Positions 1 to 7,152 of a DNA stretch of 64,000 nucleotides are shown here, piece after piece (position 1 is the first letter of the stretch; every line of letters starts with the position of its first letter). The DNA is from Longimicrobiales bacterium. Its GTDB lineage: Bacteria; Gemmatimonadota; Gemmatimonadetes; Longimicrobiales; Gaopeijiaceae. Below the pieces are notes generated by a model, which was not told the origin of the DNA, did not search any database, and saw only the letters and a program-made list of their open reading frames with translations. The position numbers were made by a program, and so were the translations under genes. The stretch lies in NCBI GenBank assembly GCA_028284495.1, contig JANQRP010000016.1, positions 62,001 through 126,000 of the forward strand. The letters are read 5' to 3'.

Positions 1-1101
1 CCCGAACCCGTGTCCGTAGAAGAGCGTCGTGCAGATGACGGTCTGGGCGATGTAGTTCGTGAAGGCCATGCGCCCGACCGCGGCCAGGCGTGTGGCCAGG
101 CCGTTCCACATCCCGGTCTGACACAGCAGCATCACGACGCCGACCCACCCGAGGGCCACGGGGATGCTTCCCCAGTAGTTGTAGAGCGACCCGAGGAAGA
201 AGGCGTCGGGCGCGGCCCAGCCCGAGGCGGCGTTGCGCACGAGGCCGAACACGATGAGCGGGATCCCGATGAGGACGCCCGCTCCGATGAAGCTCGCGTA
301 GACGCGCGCGCGGGCCTCCGCGCTGAAGACCCCCAGCTTGAAGAGCGCCATCCCGAGCAGCATCAGTCCGCCGACCCGCCACACGGCCCACACCGGGTAG
401 ATCTCCGTGTGGAAGGCGAGCGACGTGGGCACGCGATGCTCCATCTGGTCGAGCCAGCCGCCTCGGTAGATCGCAAGTTCGGCCTCGAGCGCCTCTGGCG
501 GCGGGTCCATCTCGGCGATCGTCTCGGCCAGCGCCTCTTCCGGCCACTGGTCCGTCGACAGCCCGGCGGCCGCCATCACCCCGGAGCCGACCACCCACGA
601 GAGCACCGCGAGCACGATGAGGGTCCGCGGCCTGCGCCGGCGGAAGAGGAAGATTAGCGCCCCGGTCATGGCGTACCACACCAGGATGTCGCCGAACCAC
701 AGGGCGTACGCGTGGATTACGCCGAAGATCAGCAGCCAGAACATCCGCTTGAGATGAAGCCCGCCCGGCCGGGCTCCACGGGCCTCTCTCCGCTCGGCCA
801 TGAGCACCATCCCGGCCCCGAAGAGCATCGAGAAGATGGCCATGAACTTGAGGTCGGCGAACACGTGAGACAGCCGATACACCCAGCCGTTCAGGCCTTC
901 CAGGCTTCCCCAGACCGTCGGGTTCTGGTAGGCCGCCGAAGGCATCGAGAACGAACTGATGTTCATCACGAGGATGCCGAGCACGGCGAAGCCTCGCAGC
1001 ACGTCGAGCGACCGGATGCGGTCGGCTTCGGCGACCGGGGAGGCGGGTGCGGGTGTGCCCTCTTCGGGCCCGAGGCCGGTGGGGTGCGCGTCGTGCGTCA
1101 C
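1..1101 (-). CDS. DUF418 family multipass membrane protein (3' end cut by window edge)
   Basis: Reading the minus strand from a GTG at 1101 gives 367 codons without a stop, running off the left edge. A GGAGG at 1108-1112 sits 6 nt upstream of the GTG and fixes the start. The N-terminus contains RIRSLDVLRGFAVLGILVMN, typical of DUF418/YeiB-like proteins. Several hydrophobic segments follow, and the visible C-terminus (FTNYIAQTVICTTLFYGHGFG) is the conserved DUF418 motif. The family are inner-membrane proteins with about 8-10 helices and no well-defined biochemical role, related to the acyltransferase-3-like membrane fold. Only a few residues are probably missing. No neighbour in the window suggests a specific function. 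Confidence 0.85.
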   Translation of the reverse strand, partial: MTHDAHPTGLGPEEGTPAPASPVAEADRIRSLDVLRGFAVLGILVMNISSFSMPSAAYQNPTVWGSLEGLNGWVYRLSHVFADLKFMAIFSMLFGAGMVLMAERREARGARPGGLHLKRMFWLLIFGVIHAYALWFGDILVWYAMTGALIFLFRRRRPRTLIVLAVLSWVVGSGVMAAAGLSTDQWPEEALAETIAEMDPPPEALEAELAIYRGGWLDQMEHRVPTSLAFHTEIYPVWAVWRVGGLMLLGMALFKLGVFSAEARARVYASFIGAGVLIGIPLIVFGLVRNAASGWAAPDAFFLGSLYNYWGSIPVALGWVGVVMLLCQTGMWNGLATRLAAVGRMAFTNYIAQTVICTTLFYGHGFG

Positions 1102-1213
1102 GCAGTGCCTCCGGCCGGGGTCGGGAGGTACAGGGGAGCAGCTGGACTCGCTGCGGTGATGAGGAGGGTGGAGAGCGAGTGCGGGCCCGGTCAAGCGATA
1201 CGACGCAGCCCTG

Positions 1214-2362
1214 TCAGCCCTCCGGCACCTCGGCGCCGCCGAACCCGCGGAAGAGAGCCTGCCAGATCGGCGCCAGTTCCGCCCCGGTGACATTCGAGGT
1301 CACCGCGATCACGAGCTGCTCCTCCGGGAAGAGAATCAGCGACGTCTGTCCGCCGGCGGAGGAGCCGGGTGCTGCGACCATCCGGCGCCCCGCGAGCTCG
1401 GCGAGTCTCCACCCCAGCCCCATCGGCGTCTCCTGACCCGAGTCGAGTGCAACCGGCGTCCAGAGGAGCGCGAGGGTTTCGGCGTCCAGGAGTTCGTGCG
1501 CCAGCATCGCGCTGCCGAAGCGCACCAGATCCGTCGGGGTCGAGAGAAATCCGCCGCCCGCCCACTTGTTGCTCTGGTCGACGAAACGCTCGTGTCTCAG
1601 CGTCCCGTCGTCCTCGTCCCGGACGTAGAACCGCGCGCGGTTCGGCACGATCTGGAAGACATCGTCCGGTCCGGTGTGGTCCATGCCGAGGGGAGCGAAG
1701 ACGTCGTCCCGCATGAGCTCGAGAAAGGGGCGACCGGCCACCTGCTCCAGCGCTGCGCTCACGAGATTCCACCCGTAGCTCGAGTAGCTCGACCGGGTAC
1801 CGGGCTCGAAGAGAAGTGGATCCGCAGCGAAGATATCGAGCGCGTCCGCCACGCTCGTGAAGTGCGCGGCGCTGTAGGGCTCCTCACCTGCGTAGTGGCG
1901 GATGCCGGAGAGATGCCCCATCAACTGGCGTACGGTGATCGGCCAGCGCTTCTCGGGAAAGCCGGGCACGTAGGTCCGCACGGGAGCGTCGAGGTCGAGC
2001 GCGCCGCGTTCGAGCTGGAGCCCGACGGCCACCGAGGTCAACGCCTTCGACGCGCTCCCGATTCGGAAGCGCGTTCGCGGAGTGACCGGCACTTCCTGCT
2101 CCAGGTCTGCCCACCCGAATCCCTCGGACCAGACCAACTCGCCCTCGAGTGCGACAGCGACGGAGACGCCCGGAAGGTTTCGATCGGCCATCCACTCGGT
2201 GATCGAGGCGGAGACGTTCTCGATCGCGGCCGCGTGACGCTCCGAGAGCTGCGCGGGACGCTGCTGGGTGGCCTGGGCGGCCGCGGCGTTCGTGGTGACG
2301 AGTGCGGTGATTCCCGCAAGGACCATTCGACGGCCGATGGCCGATTTCGACTCTTCGAGCAT
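1214..2362 (-). CDS. Secreted class C beta-lactamase-like serine hydrolase
   Basis: 382 aa from ATG 2362. The N-terminus has GRRMVLAGI followed by a hydrophobic stretch ending AAAAQA, a Sec- or Tat-type signal peptide, so the enzyme probably acts in the periplasm or outside. The beta-lactamase/transpeptidase-like fold is recognised by the nucleophile motif SASK (S103, K106) and by YSSYGWN at about 193-199, where the usual YSN reads YSS. The third motif (HTG/KTG) is replaced by PGSSAGG. The family includes esterases, D-aminopeptidases and PBP4*-like hydrolases; the substrate is unknown and true beta-lactamase activity should not be assumed. A GTG at 2407 would add 15 residues, but that stretch holds paired inverted repeats (2379-2411) better explained as an operator, so 2362 is preferred. 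A decayed relative lies at 31507-31751. Confidence 0.85.
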   Translation of the reverse strand: MLEESKSAIGRRMVLAGITALVTTNAAAAQATQQRPAQLSERHAAAIENVSASITEWMADRNLPGVSVAVALEGELVWSEGFGWADLEQEVPVTPRTRFRIGSASKALTSVAVGLQLERGALDLDAPVRTYVPGFPEKRWPITVRQLMGHLSGIRHYAGEEPYSAAHFTSVADALDIFAADPLLFEPGTRSSYSSYGWNLVSAALEQVAGRPFLELMRDDVFAPLGMDHTGPDDVFQIVPNRARFYVRDEDDGTLRHERFVDQSNKWAGGGFLSTPTDLVRFGSAMLAHELLDAETLALLWTPVALDSGQETPMGLGWRLAELAGRRMVAAPGSSAGGQTSLILFPEEQLVIAVTSNVTGAELAPIWQALFRGFGGAEVPEG

Positions 2363-2378
2363 GGAGGAGGCTCCGACG

Positions 2379-2411
2379 CTTTGTGAAACAAAGTAACTCT
2401 GTGACACAAAG
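2379..2411 (-). promoter_or_regulatory. Paired inverted repeats upstream of the serine hydrolase (putative operator)
   Basis: Two near-identical dyads lie 17-49 nt upstream of the serine hydrolase start: CTTTGTGAAACAAAG (2379-2393, perfect 6-bp arms) and CTCTGTGACACAAAG (2397-2411). Their centres are 18 bp apart. The position and symmetry fit a dimeric repressor site. The ACAAAG/CTTTGT core also appears before the PadR gene at 36.5 kb. The regulator is not identified; the PadR encoded at 2538 is the nearest candidate. Confidence 0.5.
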
Positions 2412-2492
2412 TGCTACGGTTTCGGCCGTCGGTCAATTCGAGTCCGATGCCGACCGACGATTCGACGTCACCACACTTGCGGGATCCATCGG

Positions 2493-2520
2493 TCATAATA
2501 TTATAACTATCATAATATCA
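2493..2520 (+). promoter_or_regulatory. AT-rich repeat before PadR-ADOP module (promoter/autoregulatory site)
   Basis: TCATAATATTA (2493-2503) and TCATAATATCA (2510-2520) form a direct repeat with 17-bp spacing. The first contains the perfect palindrome ATAATATTAT (2495-2504). This is the most AT-rich stretch in the surroundings and ends 17 nt before the PadR start codon. PadR proteins usually repress their own operon from such sites, so this is the likely promoter/operator of the PadR-permease pair. Confidence 0.5.
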
Positions 2521-2537
2521 CCTACTACGGAGCTCCC

Positions 2538-2888
2538 GTGAGCATCCACATGCCCGGCGACCTCGCGTCGCACCTCCCGGTGAAGCCGCTCGACCTGGGC
2601 ATCCTGATCGTGCTCGAGCGCGGGAGGGACTACGGCTACCAGATCGTGAAGCGGGTGGCCGAGCCGGCGGCGGGCGGGCTACGCCTGAGTCCGAGCAACC
2701 TCTATCACGTGCTCGACCGGATGATCCGGGACGGGCTGGTGGAGGATCTGGGGCGCGAGGCCCGGGACGACGGGCCACCACGGCGCTTCTTCGGGATCAC
2801 CCCGCTCGGACGAGCGGTGCTGGATGCGGAGCTGGCCCGCGTGCGCGCAGTGGTTCGGGCCGCGGGCACCGCCGACGCGACGGGATGA
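2538..2888 (+). CDS. PadR family transcriptional regulator
   Basis: 116 aa from GTG 2538, with GGAG at 2527-2530 as ribosome-binding site. The N-terminal winged helix is recognised by LDLGILIVLERGRDYGYQIVK (about 17-37) and by the recognition-helix/wing segment LSPSNLYHVLDRMIRDGLVE followed by RRFFGITPLGRAVL. It is short, with only a stub of the C-terminal dimerisation helix, as in PadR subfamily-2 proteins. The stop overlaps the start of the following permease by 4 nt (ATGA), so the two are translationally coupled. PadR proteins are typically ligand-responsive repressors; the repeat at 2493-2520 is the probable target. The ligand is unknown. Confidence 0.9.
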   Translation: MSIHMPGDLASHLPVKPLDLGILIVLERGRDYGYQIVKRVAEPAAGGLRLSPSNLYHVLDRMIRDGLVEDLGREARDDGPPRRFFGITPLGRAVLDAELARVRAVVRAAGTADATG

Positions 2889-5572
2889 CCCCCCGGCCGC
2901 CCCCGCTGACGGGCGTGCGACTGCTCCGGCTGATCGTGCGTCTGATGCCGCCCGGGTTCCGGCAACGCCACGGGCAGGACGTGCTCGAGTGCTATCGGGA
3001 CGCCTGGGATGCCGAGGCGGAGTCGTGGGGCTGGGGGAAGCGAGCGGGCTTCGTGGTAGGTGCATGGGTGTCAACGACGCGGACGCTCGCCGGAGCCTGG
3101 TGGATGGCGATGACGGGGCGGGGTGCTCGCGACGGGACGGGGATGATGGGTGGAGCGACGGTGAGGAGCGAGGTGCGTCAGACGCTGCGTAGGCTGACCC
3201 GGAAACCCGGGTTCGCGGTGATGGTGGTTCTGACGCTGGGGATGGGGATCGGCGTGAACACGGCGGTCTTCACCGTCCTCCACTCGGTGCTCCTGGCGCC
3301 GCTGCCGTACGAGGATGGCGAGCAGTTGGTGCGGCTCTACCTGAACAGGGTCGACCGGCCCGGGGAGTTCGACTACCTCAACCTCTCGACCCCCGCGATC
3401 CACGAGTTGCGCGACGAGACCCCGAGTCTCGGCTCGGTCGCCGTGCTCGAGAACCACACCCCCGAGGGCGTGGATCTGGGTGACACGGACAGGCCCGAGC
3501 GCCTCCGGATGCTTCGTGTCAGCGCCGAGTACTTCGAGACCTTCGGGTACACGCCCCTCGTCGGGCGCGTCTTCGAGCGGGCGGACGAAGTGACCGAGTC
3601 ACGAGTCGCGATCGTCTCCGAGGACGTCTGGAGTCGCCATATGGGCGGCCGCGCGGAGAGCCTCGGGTCGTCGCTGACCCTCGATGGCGAGCCGTATCGC
3701 ATCGTCGGGGTCATGATCGACGACTTCGAGGACCCGCTCGAGGGGGCGGTCGATGTATGGATGCCGTTGGAGCTGTACGGCGAGGGCGAGGCGTACTGGG
3801 GCAACAACTGGCTGACCGCGATCGGACGTCTCGCCCCGGGCGCCACGCCGACTTCGCTCCGCGCCGAGCTCGACGTCCTCGAGGGACGCCACGCTCTGCT
3901 CGGGCCGGACGCGGCCGAGAAGGGCTTCACCGATGTCCCTCTACGTGAGGATCTCGTGGGCAGCTCACGTCCGATGCTCCTGGCGGTCATGGGTGCCGTG
4001 GTCGTTCTGCTTCTCCTCACGGCGGTGAATGTCACGAGCCTCATGCTGGCGGGTGCGGCCGCCCGCGAACGCGAGCTCGCGATCCGGACGTCGATAGGCG
4101 CGTCCCGCGGCGTGCTGGCGCTCCAGTTCACCGTGGAGTCCGTACTTCTCGCGCTCGCCGGCGGGGCCGCCGGGCTCGTCCTGGCGGTGGTGACGCTGGA
4201 TCTCATCCTGTTGGTGGCGCCAGCCGATCTGCCCATGGCGGGCCGCATCCGTCTCGGCGGCGCGGGCATCGCGTTCGCCGGAGGGGGGTCGGCGCTGCTC
4301 GGCCTCGTCCTCGGCCTCGCTACCGCGGCACCGTTCATCGGTCCTCGCCTCGAAGGGCTCGCCACAGGGACCCGGGGCGACGGGACGGCCCAGGGACGGC
4401 CCGGACTGCGCGCCACGCTCGTGCGGGTCGAGGTCGCGCTCGCCGTCATGCTGCTCGCGGGTGCCGGGGTCCTCGGGCGCTCACTCTACAACCTCCAGCA
4501 CCGGGATCTCGGCGTCGATCCGGCGAGCGTGCTCACGTTCCACGTGGGGCTGCCCGACGTCCGATACGGCTCGGACCCACTGATCCACGACTTCAGCGAG
4601 CGCTTCCACGCGCAGGTACGTGCCATCCCCGGGGTCGAGACGGTCGGCGTCACCAGTCGGCTCCCCGCCTTGGGCAGCTTCAATACCTTCGGCACGCGAC
4701 GCGCCGATGGACCGGACCGGCCCTGGGACGTGGACAACATCTCCGTGAATCAGCGATGGGTCGCGGGCGAGTACTTCGAGACCATCGAACTGGAGATCGT
4801 GCGGGGCCGCGCGTTCGACGCGACGGACGAGGCGGACGTGCCGTACCGGACCGTCGTGAGCCAGGCGCTCGCCGACCAGCTCTTCGGGGACGAGGACCCG
4901 CTCGGCCAGTGGCTCTACATCGCGGGGCGGTACACGGAGATCGTCGGCGTCGCGGAGACCGAGGCCTCCACCCCACGCGGGCCGGGCGCCCTGGTGGCGT
5001 ATCACCACCAGCGGCAGTGGATCTCCGGGAGCCGTGAGATGACGCATGTGGTGCGCGCGGCGGTGCCTGTCGCGGGCCTGATCCCGGCCCTGCGCGACGC
5101 CCTCGCCCGCGTCGACGGCGAGCTCGTCCTGAATGAACCAACCCCGCTGACCGAGGTGATCGGCCGGGGGATCGCAGTGGAGCGATTCGCCGCCACGCTT
5201 CTCCTCTGCTTCGCGGTGCTCGCCGTCGCAGTGGCCGGCCTCGGTCTCTACGGCGTACTCGCGCACCTGGTGGGACAGCGCCGCCGAGAAATCGGGATCC
5301 GCAGGGCTCTGGGGGCGAACGGCGGTGGGGTGGTCGCGCTGGTCGTGCGGCGGGGCCTCGCTCTGGCCGTCACCGGAGCGGTGGCCGGGGTCGGCGCGGC
5401 CTGGCTTCTCGGATCGTTCCTCGAGTTCCTGGTGTTCGGTGTGAGTCCTCGCGACCCGCTGGCGATGATGGCCGCACCCGCTGTCCTACTGGTCGTTGCG
5501 GCTCTGGCCAGCACGCTCCCGGCCGTGCGGGCGACCCGGGTGTCGCCGCTGACCGCGTTGGAGTCGAGGTAG
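2885..5572 (+). CDS. ADOP-type ABC transporter permease (MacB/FtsX-like)
   Basis: 895 aa. The N-terminal prefix (about 1-90, with FRQRHGQDVLECYRDAWD) is followed by two repeats of a MacB-type periplasmic domain plus FtsX domain. The first TM segment is about 109-131 (GFAVMVVLTLGMGIGVNTAVF). The mid-protein FtsX block carries RELAIRTSIGASRG, and the C-terminal block carries RREIGIRRALGANGGG and ends PAVRATRVSPLTALESR. This duplicated arrangement is the ADOP (acidobacterial duplicated orphan permease) class, inner-membrane proteins that usually lack a neighbouring ATPase; none is seen here. By analogy with MacB they may move peptides, lipids or antimicrobials, but the substrate is unknown. It is coupled to the PadR gene by a 4-nt overlap. 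Confidence 0.9.
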   Translation: MTPRPPPLTGVRLLRLIVRLMPPGFRQRHGQDVLECYRDAWDAEAESWGWGKRAGFVVGAWVSTTRTLAGAWWMAMTGRGARDGTGMMGGATVRSEVRQTLRRLTRKPGFAVMVVLTLGMGIGVNTAVFTVLHSVLLAPLPYEDGEQLVRLYLNRVDRPGEFDYLNLSTPAIHELRDETPSLGSVAVLENHTPEGVDLGDTDRPERLRMLRVSAEYFETFGYTPLVGRVFERADEVTESRVAIVSEDVWSRHMGGRAESLGSSLTLDGEPYRIVGVMIDDFEDPLEGAVDVWMPLELYGEGEAYWGNNWLTAIGRLAPGATPTSLRAELDVLEGRHALLGPDAAEKGFTDVPLREDLVGSSRPMLLAVMGAVVVLLLLTAVNVTSLMLAGAAARERELAIRTSIGASRGVLALQFTVESVLLALAGGAAGLVLAVVTLDLILLVAPADLPMAGRIRLGGAGIAFAGGGSALLGLVLGLATAAPFIGPRLEGLATGTRGDGTAQGRPGLRATLVRVEVALAVMLLAGAGVLGRSLYNLQHRDLGVDPASVLTFHVGLPDVRYGSDPLIHDFSERFHAQVRAIPGVETVGVTSRLPALGSFNTFGTRRADGPDRPWDVDNISVNQRWVAGEYFETIELEIVRGRAFDATDEADVPYRTVVSQALADQLFGDEDPLGQWLYIAGRYTEIVGVAETEASTPRGPGALVAYHHQRQWISGSREMTHVVRAAVPVAGLIPALRDALARVDGELVLNEPTPLTEVIGRGIAVERFAATLLLCFAVLAVAVAGLGLYGVLAHLVGQRRREIGIRRALGANGGGVVALVVRRGLALAVTGAVAGVGAAWLLGSFLEFLVFGVSPRDPLAMMAAPAVLLVVAALASTLPAVRATRVSPLTALESR

Positions 5573-5669
5573 AAGGCGGCGCGGCGGCGGCTCGTGGTCC
5601 CGGAGTCCCACTTGTGCCGGCGGGCGTCACGCGCGCAGAGTCATCGCTCACCCCCTCCGGCGCCGATCG

Positions 5670-6014
5670 ATGATCGTGATGGTCCCATCTCTCCTCGCCC
5701 TGGCCACGGCCCTCGCTCCGGTCGTCTCGCCGCTCTCGACCTGTGACGTCGCGCGTCAGCCGGCGACCGCGCCCGACGAGCTGATGGCCATGATCGAGAT
5801 CCCGGCGGGCGGACAGGTGAAGTACGAGTTCGACGAAGCCTCGGGGCGGATGGAGGTCGACCGATTCCTCTCCATGCCGGTGGCCTACCCGGTCAACTAC
5901 GGCATCCTGCCGTGCACGCGGGGAGGAGACGGCGATCCGCTCGACGTGCTGATCATGACGCGGATCCCGGTCGATCCGGGCGCGATCATCCGGGAAGGAA
6001 TCCTCGCCCGATAG
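5670..6014 (+). pseudogene. ppa: Truncated secreted inorganic pyrophosphatase (family I)
   Basis: The 114-aa reading frame starts with a hydrophobic export signal (about 1-22, ending PLSTCDVA), then matches the N-terminal two thirds of family I pyrophosphatase. It has IPAGGQVKYEFDEASG, DRFLSMPVAYPVNYG and DGDPLDVLIMT, which hold the conserved Lys/Glu, Arg, Tyr and the first Asp cluster. It stops abruptly after PGAIIREGILAR, where the family continues with the second Asp cluster (DxKI region) and the C-terminal Tyr-Lys. No other frame downstream resumes the homology. Lacking several metal- and phosphate-binding residues, it is probably inactive and is called a pseudogene. Exported family I enzymes exist, so the signal peptide need not be part of the decay. 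Confidence 0.7.
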
Positions 6015-6074
6015 CCGCAGCGAGATCACTCGAGGAGGGGATGCCCGGGACGCCCGGGCGGGGAGTCAGGGGAG

Positions 6075-6749
6075 ATGAATCGACGGTGGGTACTCGTTCT
6101 TCTTGCGGCTACCGCAACCACCCGGGCCGCCGAGGCCCAGGCGCCGCATCCGCTCACCGGGCTCTACGGCGGGGTCGAGATCGGCCCGGTCAGCTACGAC
6201 ACCCAGATCAACTTCGACGGTGTCGACGATCCCGCCGGGCGCGGCGGCACCCTCTACAGCGCCGTCCTCGGCTACGCCTCGGTGCTCGACAACTGGCTGC
6301 TCGGGATGGAAGGGGCCGTCACCGGGGCCTCGCTCCCCGACCCGTACACCTTCGATCCGGCTGTGACGGGCTTCGCCGAGCTCGATCTGCGTCGGGGGAC
6401 CGGCGTGGGCCTGCGCGCGAAAGCCGGGCGCCTGATCGCCGATCGGCTCCTCGTCTTCGGGAGCGCGGGCTACGCGGTGGCGTCGCAGTCGGTACGGCTC
6501 GACGGGATTCCGCTCGGCGAGTTCGGTGGAGCCTCCGACGCCGAGACCTTCGGCACCGTGGAGTGGGGCGCCGGTGTCGAGTGGGCGCTCTCCTCTCGGC
6601 TCGGGCTCCGTTTCGCGTTCCGATCGCTCGGCGGCCACGACCTCTCCGCCGCCGACTTCGGATCGGTCGTGCCGGACGCCGGCCTGACCTTCTTCGACGT
6701 GGAGCCGCGGCAGAAGCACTTCGTCTTCGGGACGACGATCGGGTTCTGA
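6075..6749 (+). CDS. Outer-membrane beta-barrel protein
   Basis: 224 aa, start ATG 6075 with AGGGGAG just upstream. A signal peptide (MNRRWVLVLLAATATTRAAEA) is followed by alternating hydrophobic/glycine-rich strands such as GLYGGVEIGPVSYDT, GVGLRAKAGRLIADRLLVFGSAGYAV and EWGAGVEWALSSRLGLRFAFRS. The protein ends in an aromatic residue after FVFGTTIGF, the usual recognition signal of barrel proteins for the outer-membrane assembly machinery. The size and pattern fit the small OmpW/OmpA-barrel-like class of eight strands. Function is unknown. It lies between the pyrophosphatase remnant and the next PadR-ADOP pair, without clear operon links. Confidence 0.75.
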   Translation: MNRRWVLVLLAATATTRAAEAQAPHPLTGLYGGVEIGPVSYDTQINFDGVDDPAGRGGTLYSAVLGYASVLDNWLLGMEGAVTGASLPDPYTFDPAVTGFAELDLRRGTGVGLRAKAGRLIADRLLVFGSAGYAVASQSVRLDGIPLGEFGGASDAETFGTVEWGAGVEWALSSRLGLRFAFRSLGGHDLSAADFGSVVPDAGLTFFDVEPRQKHFVFGTTIGF

Positions 6750-6764
6750 ACGATCGACCTTGAC

Positions 6765-6812
6765 CCCTACAATTGTCAGGGGTAGGATGCCCTCATCCCT
6801 AACTTTGTCAGG
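6765..6812 (+). promoter_or_regulatory. Direct repeats upstream of second PadR-ADOP module
   Basis: CCCTACAATTGTCAGG (6765-6780) and CCCTAACTTTGTCAGG (6797-6812) match at 13 of 16 positions. Their starts are exactly 32 bp apart, about three helical turns, so both face the same side of the DNA. The second copy ends 4 nt before the PadR start codon at 6817. This looks like an autoregulatory PadR operator pair. Confidence 0.5.
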
Positions 6813-6816
6813 TGTC

Positions 6817-7152
6817 ATGAGCAGCAACCTCTTCCGCGGCACCCTCAACCTCGTGATCCTTGAGGCCCTCCGGCACGGCCCGATGCATGGGTACGCGATC
6901 GGGCGGTGGATTCGCGAGCACACCGACGGCGTGCTCGACGTCGACGAGGGGCTGCTCTATCCCACGCTTCACCGACTCCGAACTCGCGGCTGGTTGGACG
7001 CCACCTGGGGCACCTCGACGTCGGGGCGTCGAGCGAAGTACTACTCCCTCACGCCGACCGGTACGGCGCACCTCGAGTCCGAGGGCGAGAGGTGGCGACA
7101 GTACTCGGCCGCGGTGCTCGCCGTGCTCAACCGTGGCTCGGCGGGCGGATGA
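6817..7152 (+). CDS. PadR family transcriptional regulator
   Basis: 111 aa from ATG 6817. An in-frame ATG at 6760 would run through the operator repeats and is less likely. It has the classic PadR winged helix: LFRGTLNLVILEALRHGPMHGYAIGR, then VDEGLLYPTLHRLRTRGWLDATWG and RRAKYYSLTPTG, with a short C-terminal helix. This is the subfamily normally paired with ADOP permeases. Its stop overlaps the permease start by 4 nt (ATGA), so the pair is one transcription unit. Predicted role: repressor of itself and the permease, via the repeats at 6765-6812. Confidence 0.9.
   Translation: MSSNLFRGTLNLVILEALRHGPMHGYAIGRWIREHTDGVLDVDEGLLYPTLHRLRTRGWLDATWGTSTSGRRAKYYSLTPTGTAHLESEGERWRQYSAAVLAVLNRGSAGG

Noticed and set aside
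2362..2407. Longer start (GTG 2407) for the first serine hydrolase
   Set aside because: It would translate the paired inverted repeats and put residues before the signal peptide.
2425..2470. TTCGAGTCC resembling a tRNA T-loop
   Set aside because: No matching acceptor, D or anticodon stems around it.
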